A DNA stretch of 58,717 nucleotides, taken from Scandinavium sp051650185 (GTDB lineage Bacteria; Pseudomonadota; Gammaproteobacteria; Enterobacterales; Enterobacteriaceae). The stretch covers positions 1-58,717 of the forward strand of contig NZ_JBOFIN010000100.1 in assembly GCF_051650185.1 (NCBI RefSeq), in the 5' to 3' direction. This document shows, piece by piece, positions 7,970 to 17,094 of this stretch. The first letter of the stretch is position 1; every line of letters begins with the position of its first letter. Position numbers and translations under genes: made by a program. The notes below the pieces were generated by a model. It was given only the letters and a program-made list of their open reading frames with translations, did no database searches and was not told the origin of the DNA.

Positions 7970-8959
7970 ATGCACATTACTTACGATCTCCCGGTTACGC
8001 TCGAAGATATTCAACAAGCCAGGCAACGTCTTGCCGGGAAAATATATAAAACTGGCATGCCAAGGTCGAATTATTTGAGCGAACGCTGCAAAGGTGAGAT
8101 CTATTTAAAATTCGAAAATATGCAACGTACCGGCTCTTTTAAAATTCGTGGGGCATTTAATAAACTGAGTTCATTAACCCTTGAAGAACGCCGTATAGGT
8201 GTGGTGGCCTGTTCGGCCGGGAACCACGCTCAGGGCGTGTCTTTATCCTGCGCCATGCTGGGCATTGACGGAAAGGTTGTGATGCCGCGCGGAGCGCCGA
8301 AATCGAAAGTGGCCGCCACGCAGGATTACTCGGCGGAAGTGGTGCTGCACGGAGATAACTTCAATGACACCATCGCCAAAGCCAGCGAAATCGTCGAAAT
8401 GGAAGGGCGTATCTTTATTCCCCCTTACGATGACGCGCAGGTTATTGCCGGGCAGGGCACCATCGGTCTGGAAATTTTGCAGGACCTGTATGATGTCGAT
8501 AACGTCATTGTGCCTATCGGCGGCGGCGGCTTAATTGCCGGTATTGCAACGGCGATTAAATCCATCAACCCAACCATTAAAATTATCGGCGTGCAGTCTG
8601 AAAACGTGCACGGTATGGCGGCCTCCTGGCAGGCAGGAACGATTACCCAACACCGCACTAACGCGACATTAGCCGATGGTTGCGACGTGGCACGCCCTGG
8701 CAATCTGACGTTTGAAATTGTCCGTGAATTAGTGGATGACATTGTGCTGGTCACCGAAGATGAAATTCGTGACAGCATGATTGCGTTAATTCAGCGCAAT
8801 AAGGTCATTACCGAAGGGGCCGGGGCATTAGCCTCTGCGGCGCTGCTCAGCGGTAAGCTGGATCACTATATTCAACACCGTAAAACCGTCAGCATTATTT
8901 CTGGCGGAAATATCGATCTCTCCCGCGTATCACAAATTACCGGCTTTGTCGGGGCGTAA
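7970..8959 (+). CDS. tdcB: Catabolic (biodegradative) threonine dehydratase
   Basis: 329 residues, standard length. A PLP-dependent fold-type II enzyme that deaminates L-threonine to 2-oxobutanoate (and L-serine to pyruvate). The PLP lysine is K58 in TGSFKIRGAF; the phosphate-binding glycine loop is PIGGGGLIAGI near residue 180. There is no C-terminal ACT domain, as expected for the AMP-activated catabolic enzyme and unlike IlvA. Good ribosome site (GAGGAACCT) before ATG 7970. Cytoplasmic; supplies 2-oxobutanoate to TdcE. Confidence 0.98.
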   Translation: MHITYDLPVTLEDIQQARQRLAGKIYKTGMPRSNYLSERCKGEIYLKFENMQRTGSFKIRGAFNKLSSLTLEERRIGVVACSAGNHAQGVSLSCAMLGIDGKVVMPRGAPKSKVAATQDYSAEVVLHGDNFNDTIAKASEIVEMEGRIFIPPYDDAQVIAGQGTIGLEILQDLYDVDNVIVPIGGGGLIAGIATAIKSINPTIKIIGVQSENVHGMAASWQAGTITQHRTNATLADGCDVARPGNLTFEIVRELVDDIVLVTEDEIRDSMIALIQRNKVITEGAGALASAALLSGKLDHYIQHRKTVSIISGGNIDLSRVSQITGFVGA

Positions 8960-9003
8960 CTGCGCCTGCGAACCGGTCTGACTATTTTCGCTAAGGACAC
9001 GAT

Positions 9004-10335
9004 ATGAGTAATACTGAGACCCTGGTCGCCGGCCAGGCAAAAACCTCGGCATGGCGTAAATCGGATACCACCTGGACACTTGGGCTTTTCGGCACGGCGA
9101 TTGGTGCCGGGGTGCTGTTCTTCCCGATTCGGGCAGGTTATGGCGGCCTGATCCCCATTTTAATCATGCTTCTGCTGGCCTACCCAATCGCCTTTTATTG
9201 CCACCGGGCACTGGCTCGCCTGTGCCTGTCAGGGAAAAATCCCTCCGGTAACATTACCGAAACGGTGGAAGAGCACTTTGGTAAAACCGGCGGGGTGCTG
9301 ATCACCTTCCTCTATTTCTTCGCGATTTGCCCGCTGCTGTGGATTTACGGTGTCACCATTACCAACACCTTTATGACGTTCTGGGAAAACCAGCTCGGCT
9401 ACGCGGCGCTGAACCGCGGCGTGGTGGCGCTGTTCCTGCTGCTGTTGATGGCTTTCGTTATCTGGTTCGGTAAAGACCTGATGGTGAAAGTGATGAGCTA
9501 CCTGGTGTTCCCGTTCATTGCGAGCCTGGTGCTGATTTCACTCTCCCTGATCCCTTACTGGAACTCGGCGGTTATCGATCAGGTGAGCCTGAGCGATATC
9601 GCGTTCACCGGGCATGACGGCATTCTGGTCACCGTGTGGCTGGGCATCTCCATCATGGTGTTCTCTTTTAACTTCTCGCCGATTGTCTCTTCTTTCGTGG
9701 TCTCCAAGCGTGAAGAGTACGAGAAAGACTATGGCAACGCCTACACCGAGCAGAAATGTTCGCAGATTATCTCCCGCGCCAGCATGCTGATGGTGGCGGT
9801 GGTGATGTTCTTTGCCTTTAGCTGCCTGTTCACGCTCTCTCCACAGAACATGGCGGAAGCGAAAGCACAGAACATTCCTGTGCTGTCTTATCTGGCAAAC
9901 CACTTCGCGACCATGACCGGCACCAAATCCACGTTTGCGACAGTGCTGGAGTTCGGCGCATCCATTATCGCACTGGTGGCGATTTTCAAATCCTTCTTTG
10001 GGCACTATCTGGGCACCCTCGAAGGGCTGAACGGCCTGGTCCTCAAATTCGGCTATAAAGGCGATAAAACCAAAGTCACGATGGGTAAACTGAACACCAT
10101 CAGCATGGTCTTCATCATGGGCTCCACCTGGGTCGTGGCGTACGCCAACCCGAACATTCTGGACCTGATTGAAGCCATGGGTGCGCCAATCATCGCTTCG
10201 CTGCTGTGCCTGCTGCCGATGTATGCCATCCGTAAAGCGCCGTCTCTGGCGAAGTACAAAGGCAAAACGGAAAACATTTTCGTGACCGTCATTGGCCTGC
10301 TGACCATCCTGAACATTGTCTACAAGCTGTTTTAA
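9004..10335 (+). CDS. tdcC: Threonine/serine : proton symporter
   Basis: 443 residues. Inner-membrane transporter of the HAAAP family (with SdaC and YhjV) with about 11 hydrophobic segments. The first starts at LGLFGTAIGAGVLFFPI with the conserved GAGVLFFP motif; FNFSPIVSSFVVSKRE is another family block. It imports threonine and serine under anaerobic conditions for TdcB and TdcG. AAGGA ribosome site before ATG 9004. The gene follows tdcB by 44 bases and is followed by an intercistronic hairpin before tdcD. Confidence 0.97.
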   Translation: MSNTETLVAGQAKTSAWRKSDTTWTLGLFGTAIGAGVLFFPIRAGYGGLIPILIMLLLAYPIAFYCHRALARLCLSGKNPSGNITETVEEHFGKTGGVLITFLYFFAICPLLWIYGVTITNTFMTFWENQLGYAALNRGVVALFLLLLMAFVIWFGKDLMVKVMSYLVFPFIASLVLISLSLIPYWNSAVIDQVSLSDIAFTGHDGILVTVWLGISIMVFSFNFSPIVSSFVVSKREEYEKDYGNAYTEQKCSQIISRASMLMVAVVMFFAFSCLFTLSPQNMAEAKAQNIPVLSYLANHFATMTGTKSTFATVLEFGASIIALVAIFKSFFGHYLGTLEGLNGLVLKFGYKGDKTKVTMGKLNTISMVFIMGSTWVVAYANPNILDLIEAMGAPIIASLLCLLPMYAIRKAPSLAKYKGKTENIFVTVIGLLTILNIVYKLF

Positions 10336-10340
10336 CTCTC

Positions 10341-10364
10341 CGGGCCACGAGTGTCTGTGGCCCG
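10341..10364 (+). other. Intercistronic hairpin between tdcC and tdcD
   Basis: Perfect 8-bp stem CGGGCCAC / GTGGCCCG with an 8-base loop and no following T run. More likely an mRNA-stabilising or processing element than a terminator. Confidence 0.6.
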
Positions 10365-10413
10365 ACTTCATTCGACAGAGAATGCTCAACATAAGGACGA
10401 GCGGAGAATTCTA

Positions 10414-11622
10414 ATGATTGAATTTCCTGTAGTGCTGGTCATTAACTGCGGTTCCTCTTCTATTAAATTTTCAGTCATGGACGTGGATTCGCAGGATGTT
10501 TTACTGGCGGGTATTGCCGAAGGTATTAATACGGAGCGTGCCACATTAAGCGTCAATGATGATGCGCCCGTTGAATTATCAAAACAACATTACGAATGTG
10601 CGCTCAGTGCCATTTCAATGGAGCTGGAGAAACGGAATTTAATGCGCAGCGTGGCGTTAATTGGTCACCGTATTGCGCATGGCGGCAGCATATTTAATGA
10701 ATCGGTGTTAATTACGGATGAAGTGATTGAACTTATTCGTCAGGTTTCACCCCTGGCGCCTCTGCATAATTTCGCCAACCTGAACGGGGTGGGATCCGCT
10801 AAACACCTATTCCCGGGCGTGAAGCAGGTGGCGGTGTTTGATACCAGCTTCCATCAGACGCTGGAGCCTGAAGCTTATCTGTATGGCCTGCCGTGGCGTT
10901 ATTTCGAAGAGCACGGTGTGCGGCGTTATGGTTTCCATGGCACCTCACATCGCTACGTGGCGCAACGGGCTTATGAAAAGCTCAGTCTGGATGAACATGA
11001 TTCTGGGTTGGTGATTGCTCACTTAGGGAATGGCGCCTCTGTTTGCGCGGTTCGTGACGGGAAAAGTGTCGATACCTCGATGGGCATGACGCCGCTGGAA
11101 GGGCTGATGATGGGCACCCGCTGTGGCGATGTCGATTTCGGGGCGATGGCCTGGATTGCCAGCCAGACCGGGCAAACGCTCAGCGAGCTGGAGCGGGTCG
11201 TGAATAAAGAATCCGGCCTGCTTGGGATCTCTGGTTTGTCATCGGATTTACGCGTGCTGGAAAAAGCCTGGCATGACGGTCATTACCACGCACGCTTAGC
11301 GATTAAAACTTTTGTGCACCGTATTGCCCGGCATATTGGCGGACACGCCATGGCATTAGGCCGCCTTGATGCCCTTATTTTTACCGGTGGTATCGGTGAA
11401 AACTCAGCGCTCATTCGTCAGCTGGTGGTTGAGCATTTGCAGGTATTAGGCATAGAGCTCGATCCGGAGAAAAATAAGCTGCCAGGAAGAGGCGGGGAGC
11501 GAATTATTTCCACGCCAACCTCCCGCGTGGCCTGTGCGGTTATTCCTACCAATGAAGAAAAAATGATTGCCATGGATGCGATTGCGTTAGGAAAAATACA
11601 CGCACCCGCCGAATACGCCTGA
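10414..11622 (+). CDS. tdcD: Propionate (acetate) kinase
   Basis: 402 residues from ATG 10414 (an earlier in-frame start at 10351 has no ribosome site and overlaps the hairpin). Acetokinase family: NCGSSSIKFS at residues 11-20 binds phosphate, FDTSFHQT and GFHGTSHRYV line the active site, and FTGGIGENS is the adenosine motif. It converts propionyl phosphate plus ADP to propionate plus ATP, the energy-yielding step of threonine fermentation. Very close to K-12 TdcD in length and sequence. 23 bases separate it from tdcE. Confidence 0.96.
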   Translation: MIEFPVVLVINCGSSSIKFSVMDVDSQDVLLAGIAEGINTERATLSVNDDAPVELSKQHYECALSAISMELEKRNLMRSVALIGHRIAHGGSIFNESVLITDEVIELIRQVSPLAPLHNFANLNGVGSAKHLFPGVKQVAVFDTSFHQTLEPEAYLYGLPWRYFEEHGVRRYGFHGTSHRYVAQRAYEKLSLDEHDSGLVIAHLGNGASVCAVRDGKSVDTSMGMTPLEGLMMGTRCGDVDFGAMAWIASQTGQTLSELERVVNKESGLLGISGLSSDLRVLEKAWHDGHYHARLAIKTFVHRIARHIGGHAMALGRLDALIFTGGIGENSALIRQLVVEHLQVLGIELDPEKNKLPGRGGERIISTPTSRVACAVIPTNEEKMIAMDAIALGKIHAPAEYA

Positions 11623-11645
11623 AAAAGTGAAGAGAGAGTGACGTC

Positions 11646-13940
11646 ATGAAGGTGAATATCGATATTAACGATATGCAGTATGCCGATGCCTGGCAGGGAT
11701 TCAGCGGTGCCGACTGGAAACGCGAAATTAATGTCCGTGATTTTATCCAGAATAACTACACCCCTTATGAGGGCGATGAAACCTTTCTTGCGAATGCCAC
11801 GCCTGCGACTACGGCGCTGTGGCAACGGGTGATGGAAGGCATTCAGGTGGAAAACGCCACCCATGCGCCTGTCGATTTCGATACCCATGTCGCGACCACC
11901 ATCACCGCGCATGCGCCGGGCTACATTGAGCAAAGCCTGGAGACGATTGTCGGCCTGCAAACCGACAAACCGCTGAAGCGCGCGCTGCATCCGTACGGCG
12001 GCATCAACATGATTAAGAGTTCCTTTGATGCCTATGGCCGCGAGATGGACCCGCAGTTTGAATACCTGTTCACGCATCTTCGTAAAACGCACAACCAGGG
12101 CGTGTTTGATGTGTATTCCCCCTATATGCTGCGCTGCCGTAAATCCGGCGTGCTGACAGGGCTGCCGGATGGCTACGGCCGCGGGCGGATTATCGGCGAC
12201 TATCGCCGGGTGGCGCTCTACGGCATCGCTTATCTGGTTCGCGAGCGTGAATTACAGTTTGCCGATCTGCAATCTTCCCTTGAGCGTGGCGAAAACCTGG
12301 AAGCCACGATCCGTCTGCGTGAGGAGTTGTCAGAGCATCGCCGCGCACTGCTTGAGATCCAACAAATGGCAGCCAGCTATGGGCATGACATTTCTCGCCC
12401 GGCCCGCACGGCGCAGGAAGCCATTCAATGGCTCTATTTCGCTTATCTGGCTGCGGTGAAATCGCAAAATGGCGGCGCGATGTCGCTTGGGCGAACGGCT
12501 TCTTTCCTCGATATTTATATTGAGCGCGACATGAAAGCGGGGCGCCTTGACGAAACTCAGGCTCAGGAACTGGTCGATCACTTCATCATGAAGATCCGCA
12601 TGGTGCGCTTTCTGCGCACGCCGGAATTCGACTCGCTGTTCTCCGGCGATCCGATTTGGGCAACCGAAGTGATTGGCGGCATGGGGCTGGACGGCAGAAC
12701 GCTGGTGACGCGCAGCTCGTTCCGCTACCTGCATACTCTGCACACCATGGGGCCCGCGCCTGAACCGAACCTGACCATTCTCTGGTCGGAAGCGCTGCCG
12801 ATTGCCTTCAAGAAATATGCCGCGCAAATGTCGATTGCAACCTCGTCGTTGCAGTATGAAAACGACGACCTGATGCGTGCAGATTTCAACAGCGACGACT
12901 ATGCCATCGCCTGCTGCGTCAGCCCGATGGTTATCGGCAAGCAGATGCAGTTCTTCGGCGCTCGCGCCAATCTGGCGAAAACGCTGCTGTACGCAATCAA
13001 CGGCGGAGTGGATGAAAAACTGAAGATTCAGGTCGGGCCGAAAACCGCGCCGCTGATGGATGACGTGCTGGATTACCCCACCGTGATGGCAAGCCTCGAT
13101 CACTTTATGGACTGGCTGGCGGTGCAGTACATCAGCGCCCTGAATCTCATTCACTATATGCATGATAAATACAGCTACGAAGCGTCGCTGATGGCGCTGC
13201 ACGATCGCGATGTGCATCGCACGATGGCGTGCGGCATTGCAGGGCTTTCCGTGGCTGTTGATTCGCTGTCTGCCATTAAGTACGCGAAAGTGATGCCGGT
13301 GAGGGATCACAACGGGCTGGCGGTCGATTTTGTTATCGAAGGTGAGTATCCGCAGTACGGCAACAATGACGAGCGCGTCGACAGCATCGCCTGTGATTTG
13401 GTCGAACGCTTTATGCGTAAAATTGCGGCCCTGCCAACCTATCGCGACGCGGTCCCGACACAGTCGATTCTGACCATCACCTCGAACGTCGTTTACGGAC
13501 AGAAAACCGGAAACACGCCAGACGGACGCCGGGCAGGAATGCCGTTTGCACCGGGCGCAAACCCGATGCACGGCCGCGACAGAAAAGGGGCTGTGGCCTC
13601 GCTGACTTCCGTCGCAAAACTGCCTTTTGCCTATGCCAAAGATGGGATTTCTTACACCTTCTCGATTGTTCCTGCCGCGTTGGGCAAAGAGGACGGGGCA
13701 AGGAAAACGAATCTGGTGGGCCTGCTCGATGGCTATTTCCACCACGAGGCGTCCATCGAAGGCGGGCAGCATCTCAACGTCAACGTGATGAACCGCGACA
13801 TGCTGCTGGATGCGATTGAACACCCGGAAAAATACCCGAACCTGACCATCCGTGTTTCAGGGTATGCGGTGCGTTTCAACGCGCTGACCCGTGAGCAGCA
13901 GCAGGATGTGATTTCCCGTACCTTCACCCACGCGTTATAG
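11646..13940 (+). CDS. tdcE: 2-Ketobutyrate formate-lyase / pyruvate formate-lyase 4
   Basis: 764 residues, the same as K-12 TdcE. A glycyl-radical enzyme that cleaves 2-oxobutanoate (from TdcB) or pyruvate with CoA to propionyl- or acetyl-CoA plus formate. The active-site cysteine pair is in AIACCVSPM (about residues 415-423) and the glycyl-radical loop is RVSGYAVRF near residue 733. It needs the PflA activase, which is not in this window. Oxygen-sensitive, cytoplasmic. In K-12 tdcF follows; here a hairpin and tdcG follow instead. Confidence 0.97.
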   Translation: MKVNIDINDMQYADAWQGFSGADWKREINVRDFIQNNYTPYEGDETFLANATPATTALWQRVMEGIQVENATHAPVDFDTHVATTITAHAPGYIEQSLETIVGLQTDKPLKRALHPYGGINMIKSSFDAYGREMDPQFEYLFTHLRKTHNQGVFDVYSPYMLRCRKSGVLTGLPDGYGRGRIIGDYRRVALYGIAYLVRERELQFADLQSSLERGENLEATIRLREELSEHRRALLEIQQMAASYGHDISRPARTAQEAIQWLYFAYLAAVKSQNGGAMSLGRTASFLDIYIERDMKAGRLDETQAQELVDHFIMKIRMVRFLRTPEFDSLFSGDPIWATEVIGGMGLDGRTLVTRSSFRYLHTLHTMGPAPEPNLTILWSEALPIAFKKYAAQMSIATSSLQYENDDLMRADFNSDDYAIACCVSPMVIGKQMQFFGARANLAKTLLYAINGGVDEKLKIQVGPKTAPLMDDVLDYPTVMASLDHFMDWLAVQYISALNLIHYMHDKYSYEASLMALHDRDVHRTMACGIAGLSVAVDSLSAIKYAKVMPVRDHNGLAVDFVIEGEYPQYGNNDERVDSIACDLVERFMRKIAALPTYRDAVPTQSILTITSNVVYGQKTGNTPDGRRAGMPFAPGANPMHGRDRKGAVASLTSVAKLPFAYAKDGISYTFSIVPAALGKEDGARKTNLVGLLDGYFHHEASIEGGQHLNVNVMNRDMLLDAIEHPEKYPNLTIRVSGYAVRFNALTREQQQDVISRTFTHAL

Positions 13941-13949
13941 CCGCCTGAT

Positions 13950-13980
13950 GCGCACTCGGGCTCAATAGCCCCGAGTGCGC
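13950..13980 (+). other. Strong hairpin between tdcE and tdcG, at the site of the missing tdcF
   Basis: Perfect 11-bp stem GCGCACTCGGG / CCCGAGTGCGC with a 9-base loop. No T run follows, so it is not a classical terminator. It may protect the upstream mRNA 3' end or reduce expression of tdcG, and lies exactly where tdcF sits in K-12. Confidence 0.65.
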
Positions 13981-14001
13981 TGGGCAAACCGGAGTGTGGA
14001 T

Positions 14002-15366
14002 ATGATTAGCGCATTCGATATTTTCAAAATTGGCATTGGCCCCTCCAGCTCGCACACCGTCGGGCCAATGAATGCGGGTCAACAATTTATCAGCCTTCTT
14101 ACTGACTGCGGTGACCTGCTCAACACAACCCATATCACGGTCGACCTTTACGGTTCGCTGTCGCTGACCGGAAAAGGGCACGCCACCGACGTCGCCATCA
14201 TCATGGGGCTGGCGGGCCATAGTCCGCAGTACGTGGACATCGACCGCATTCCGGCCTTTATTCAGGAAGTGACCCGCAGCGGGCAACTGCCTGTGGCTGG
14301 CGGCGTGCATCAGGTTAGTTTTTCCGTTGTGGAAAGCATCCATTTTCATGCTGAAGCGCTGCCACGCCATGAGAATGGGATGACGATCACTGCATGGCGT
14401 CAGCAGCTTCCGTTACTGAGCAAAACGTACTACTCCGTGGGCGGCGGATTTATTGTCGAAGAAGAACGCTTTGGTCAGGTGTACGAACTGGAAACGCCGG
14501 TGCCGTACGCGTTTCATTCGGCGAGTGAATTGCTCACGTTGTGCGAGCACAATGGGCTCTCGGTTTCCGGGCTGATGATGCAAAACGAACTGGCTTTGCG
14601 CAGCAGGGACGAGATTGACCGTAATTTTGCCAGCCTGTGGGAGGTGATGCTCGGCGGCATTGAGCGAGGAATGAATACGGAAGGTGTGCTGCCTGGCCCG
14701 CTCAGCGTGCCGCGTCGCGCCGTGGCCCTGCGCCGTATGCTGGTCTCCAGCGATACGCTCTCAAGCGATCCGATGAACGTTATCGACTGGATCAACATGT
14801 TCGCGCTGGCGGTCAGTGAAGAGAACGCGGCGGGAGGGCGCGTGGTGACTGCGCCAACCAATGGTGCCTGTGGCATCATTCCGGCAGTGTTGGCCTATTA
14901 CGATAAATTCCGTCGCCCGGTGAACGTCAATTCGATTGCCCGCTATCTGCTGGCCGCCAGCGCCATTGGGGCGCTGTACAAAATGAACGCTTCTATTTCC
15001 GGCGCGGAAGTGGGCTGCCAGGGCGAGATAGGCGTCGCCTGTTCGATGGCGGCTGCGGGGCTGATGGAACTGTTAGGAGGAAGCCCCAGCCAGGTTTGTA
15101 TCGCGGCAGAAATCGCCATGGAACATAACCTCGGGCTGACCTGCGATCCGGTTGCCGGGCAGGTGCAAATTCCGTGTATAGAACGCAATGCGATTAACGC
15201 CGTGAAGGCCGTGAATGCGGCGCGTATGGCGCTGCGCCGAACGTCTGAGCCCCGGGTCTCGCTGGATAAAGTGATAGAGACGATGTATGAGACCGGGAAA
15301 GACATGAACGACAAATACCGCGAAACGTCGCGCGGCGGGCTGGCGATAAAAGTCCTCTGTGCCTGA
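14002..15366 (+). CDS. tdcG: L-serine dehydratase (iron-sulfur type)
   Basis: 454 residues from ATG 14002, matching K-12 TdcG (an upstream in-frame start at 13975 overlaps the hairpin and is unlikely). The single-chain L-serine deaminase family shows IGIGPSSSHTVGPMNAG at the N-terminus, VTAPTNGACGIIPAVL in the catalytic half, and conserved cysteines (GAEVGCQGEIGVACSM, LTCDPVAGQVQIPC) that hold the 4Fe-4S cluster. It converts serine to pyruvate and ammonia. Last gene of the operon; terminator at 15383. Confidence 0.97.
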   Translation: MISAFDIFKIGIGPSSSHTVGPMNAGQQFISLLTDCGDLLNTTHITVDLYGSLSLTGKGHATDVAIIMGLAGHSPQYVDIDRIPAFIQEVTRSGQLPVAGGVHQVSFSVVESIHFHAEALPRHENGMTITAWRQQLPLLSKTYYSVGGGFIVEEERFGQVYELETPVPYAFHSASELLTLCEHNGLSVSGLMMQNELALRSRDEIDRNFASLWEVMLGGIERGMNTEGVLPGPLSVPRRAVALRRMLVSSDTLSSDPMNVIDWINMFALAVSEENAAGGRVVTAPTNGACGIIPAVLAYYDKFRRPVNVNSIARYLLAASAIGALYKMNASISGAEVGCQGEIGVACSMAAAGLMELLGGSPSQVCIAAEIAMEHNLGLTCDPVAGQVQIPCIERNAINAVKAVNAARMALRRTSEPRVSLDKVIETMYETGKDMNDKYRETSRGGLAIKVLCA

Positions 15367-15382
15367 TTTTCCTTCCTGTTTT

Positions 15383-15414
15383 CATGGCGCATTTCGGTGC
15401 GCCATGCCTGTTTT
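15383..15414 (+). terminator. Terminator of the tdc operon
   Basis: 9-bp stem CATGGCGCA / TGCGCCATG with loop TTTCGG, then CCTGTTTT. Confidence 0.75.
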
Positions 15415-15531
15415 ACTCACGCCGTCTATCTGCTTTAAATACAAATTTGTATGAATAATTCATTACACACATTCACGGGAAGGTGAAAAATAATGCGCTC
15501 TCTTCCATGGCACCCTTAACAGGATGAAATA

Positions 15532-15936
15532 ATGAAAAAAATGACACGCATTGCCCTACTGACGGCTTCTCTGATTGGCTTCACCGGTCTGGCTCAGGCG
15601 GCAGACGTAGCGCCAGCGCCTTCTCAGGACCCGGTTGTTCAGCATCTGAAACTGAGCAATGAGCAGGTGGCGAAGATCAAAAACCTGCATGATGCGATGG
15701 TGAAAAACGTGGGACAGGTTTCCATGAAGGATGTGAAAGACGGCGCGATTATTGACGTGATCCAGTCCGGAAAATGGGACGAGAAAGCGGTGAAAAGCCA
15801 GCTTGAAGCATTCAGTAAAGTTGAACAGCAAACCCGTTATTACCGTGTGAAGTACTACTTCGACGTGAATCAGGTGCTGACGCCAGAACAGCGTAAGCAA
15901 GTGCGTAAAGATTTGATTGAGTCTGCCAGCGAATAA
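15532..15936 (+). CDS. Spy/CpxP-like periplasmic protein
   Basis: 134 residues, ATG 15532 with AGGAT upstream. Signal peptide 1-24 (IALLTASLIGFTGLAQA). The mature part is helical and contains two copies of the LTxxQ-type motif that marks Spy and CpxP: LKLSNEQVAKI near residue 41 and VLTPEQRKQVRKDL near residue 113. Spy-type proteins are periplasmic ATP-independent chaperones or envelope-stress sensors. It is shorter than Spy or CpxP (about 160 residues) and not the same gene. It stands where K-12 has yhaM/yhaO, alone between the tdc terminator and a repeat. The exact client or regulator is unknown. Confidence 0.75.
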   Translation: MKKMTRIALLTASLIGFTGLAQAADVAPAPSQDPVVQHLKLSNEQVAKIKNLHDAMVKNVGQVSMKDVKDGAIIDVIQSGKWDEKAVKSQLEAFSKVEQQTRYYRVKYYFDVNQVLTPEQRKQVRKDLIESASE

Positions 15937-15947
15937 CGCACAGACGC

Positions 15948-16047
15948 TAACGCCGGGTGGGCCGGCCTGGTGTAGGCCTGGCGCTGGCCTATGGCGTGTC
16001 TTACGTCGGTGTTTGGTAGGTCTGGCAAGCGCAGTGCCACCGGGCAA
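15948..16047. repeat. REP-type palindromic repeats
   Basis: GC-rich imperfect palindromes (GCCGGGTGGGCCGGCC, GTAGGCCTGGCGCTGGCCTA, GTGCCACCGGGC) typical of enterobacterial REP units, between the convergent Spy-like gene and yhaL. Confidence 0.7.
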
Positions 16048-16087
16048 TAAAGCAAAAGCCCGCAACGCTTAAGCTTTGCGGGCTTCT
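16048..16087 (-). terminator. Terminator of the yhaK-yhaL unit
   Basis: Stem AAGCCCGCAA / TTGCGGGCTT; read on the minus strand it is followed by TTGCTTTATT. It lies a few bases after the yhaL stop. Confidence 0.75.
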
Positions 16088-16088
16088 G

Positions 16089-16265
16089 TCATATCAATTG
16101 CGCTTCCTGCGCCAGCCGAACCTCAGCTTCTGCAACAATTGCCGCCAGTTCATCAGGCACGTCATCGCAGCCAAATACTTTTCGTGTTTCTTGCTCAGTT
16201 GCCGCGGTATTCGTTTCGGCGACGGCTTTTTTCGACGCCGTTTTCTTCTGGTGTTTCTTGCTCAC
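16089..16265 (-). CDS. yhaL: YhaL family small protein
   Basis: A 58-residue protein starting at GTG 16265, read as (M)SKKHQKKTASKKAV and ending ELAAIVAEAEVRLAQEAQLI. This matches E. coli YhaL (about 54 residues) in its SKK-rich head and in the terminal helix ELEAIVADAETRLAEDE; order also fits, directly after yhaK. An AGG lies in the right place upstream (GGCAGGTCACT before GTG). The start is 22 bases after the yhaK stop, so the two are probably co-transcribed. Very basic N-terminal half, acidic C-terminal half; function unknown. Confidence 0.85.
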   Translation of the reverse strand: MSKKHQKKTASKKAVAETNTAATEQETRKVFGCDDVPDELAAIVAEAEVRLAQEAQLI

Positions 16266-16287
16266 AGTGACCTGCCGGTGTTCAGGG

Positions 16288-16989
16288 CTATACCGGTAAA
16301 TCTATCAGCAAACCGCGCAGCGGCGTATCAGCAACAAGTGTTATGTTAGCCTCGTCACGAATAAAAGCGCCGTCGCCACAGGTAAGGGCTTCCCGCTCTT
16401 CGCCAGGTGTGACTGCGTGAACCGTGCCATGGATAGACTGCAAATACGCGCGTGGCCCATGCAGCTGGAAGCTCAGTTGTTCACCTTTCTCCATCTGAAT
16501 ATGGTGTATCCAGACCTGTTGGCGCAGCTGCAAACTTTCCTGACTGCCGTCCGGCGATGCGATGAGCTGGCGGGCGCCATCGGTGAGCACCAATTTTTGC
16601 ACCTGAGAATTTTCGCGCTCCGGACACGCATCCAGCCAAAGCTGCATTCTCGTCAGGGATTTCTCTTTGCTGAGGTTGTGTTCGCTGTAGCTGATGCCCG
16701 GCTGAGTGGCAATCAGCAGCGCTTCGCCCGCTTTCGCCTGAACATGGTTGCCTTCGCTGTCCCGATACTCTGCTTCCCCTTCAAGGATGATATTCAGGAT
16801 ATCGACTTTCGGGTAGGTGCGAGCCTGGAATGACGCGCCCGGGCCGAGCACTTCCTGATTCAGGACGCGCAGGGAGGCGTAGCCCAGTAGCTTAGGATCG
16901 AAGTAGTGTCCAAAGGAGAACGTGTATCGGGCCTGCAGCCAGCCGAAGTCTGCTTGTCCACACTGTTTGGCTGTTCGGGTAGTAATCAT
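16288..16989 (-). CDS. yhaK: Pirin-like bicupin protein YhaK
   Basis: 233 residues, the same as K-12 YhaK. Two cupin beta-barrels: the first includes RTYPKVDILNIILEGEAEYRDSEG (split here only by length), the second QLSFQLHGPRAYLQSIHGTV. YhaK is a cytosolic pirin-family protein that responds to nitroso or oxidative stress and can serve as a redox marker; its substrate is unknown. Divergent from yhaJ with a 105-base gap, consistent with control by YhaJ. Followed closely by yhaL. Confidence 0.93.
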   Translation of the reverse strand: MITTRTAKQCGQADFGWLQARYTFSFGHYFDPKLLGYASLRVLNQEVLGPGASFQARTYPKVDILNIILEGEAEYRDSEGNHVQAKAGEALLIATQPGISYSEHNLSKEKSLTRMQLWLDACPERENSQVQKLVLTDGARQLIASPDGSQESLQLRQQVWIHHIQMEKGEQLSFQLHGPRAYLQSIHGTVHAVTPGEEREALTCGDGAFIRDEANITLVADTPLRGLLIDLPV

Positions 16990-17094
16990 AATTCTTGACC
17001 TCTCTTTACACTAAAACAATGGTAAAGCTATGGACGCTGTATTGTTAGCCAGTTATTCTGCCGGGTATGTTCAAATTTACTGAATGAGAACGCC

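Noticed and set aside
12330..13823. A 497-codon open frame on the minus strand
   Set aside because: Entirely opposite tdcE; composition is typical of an antisense shadow and no domain is seen.
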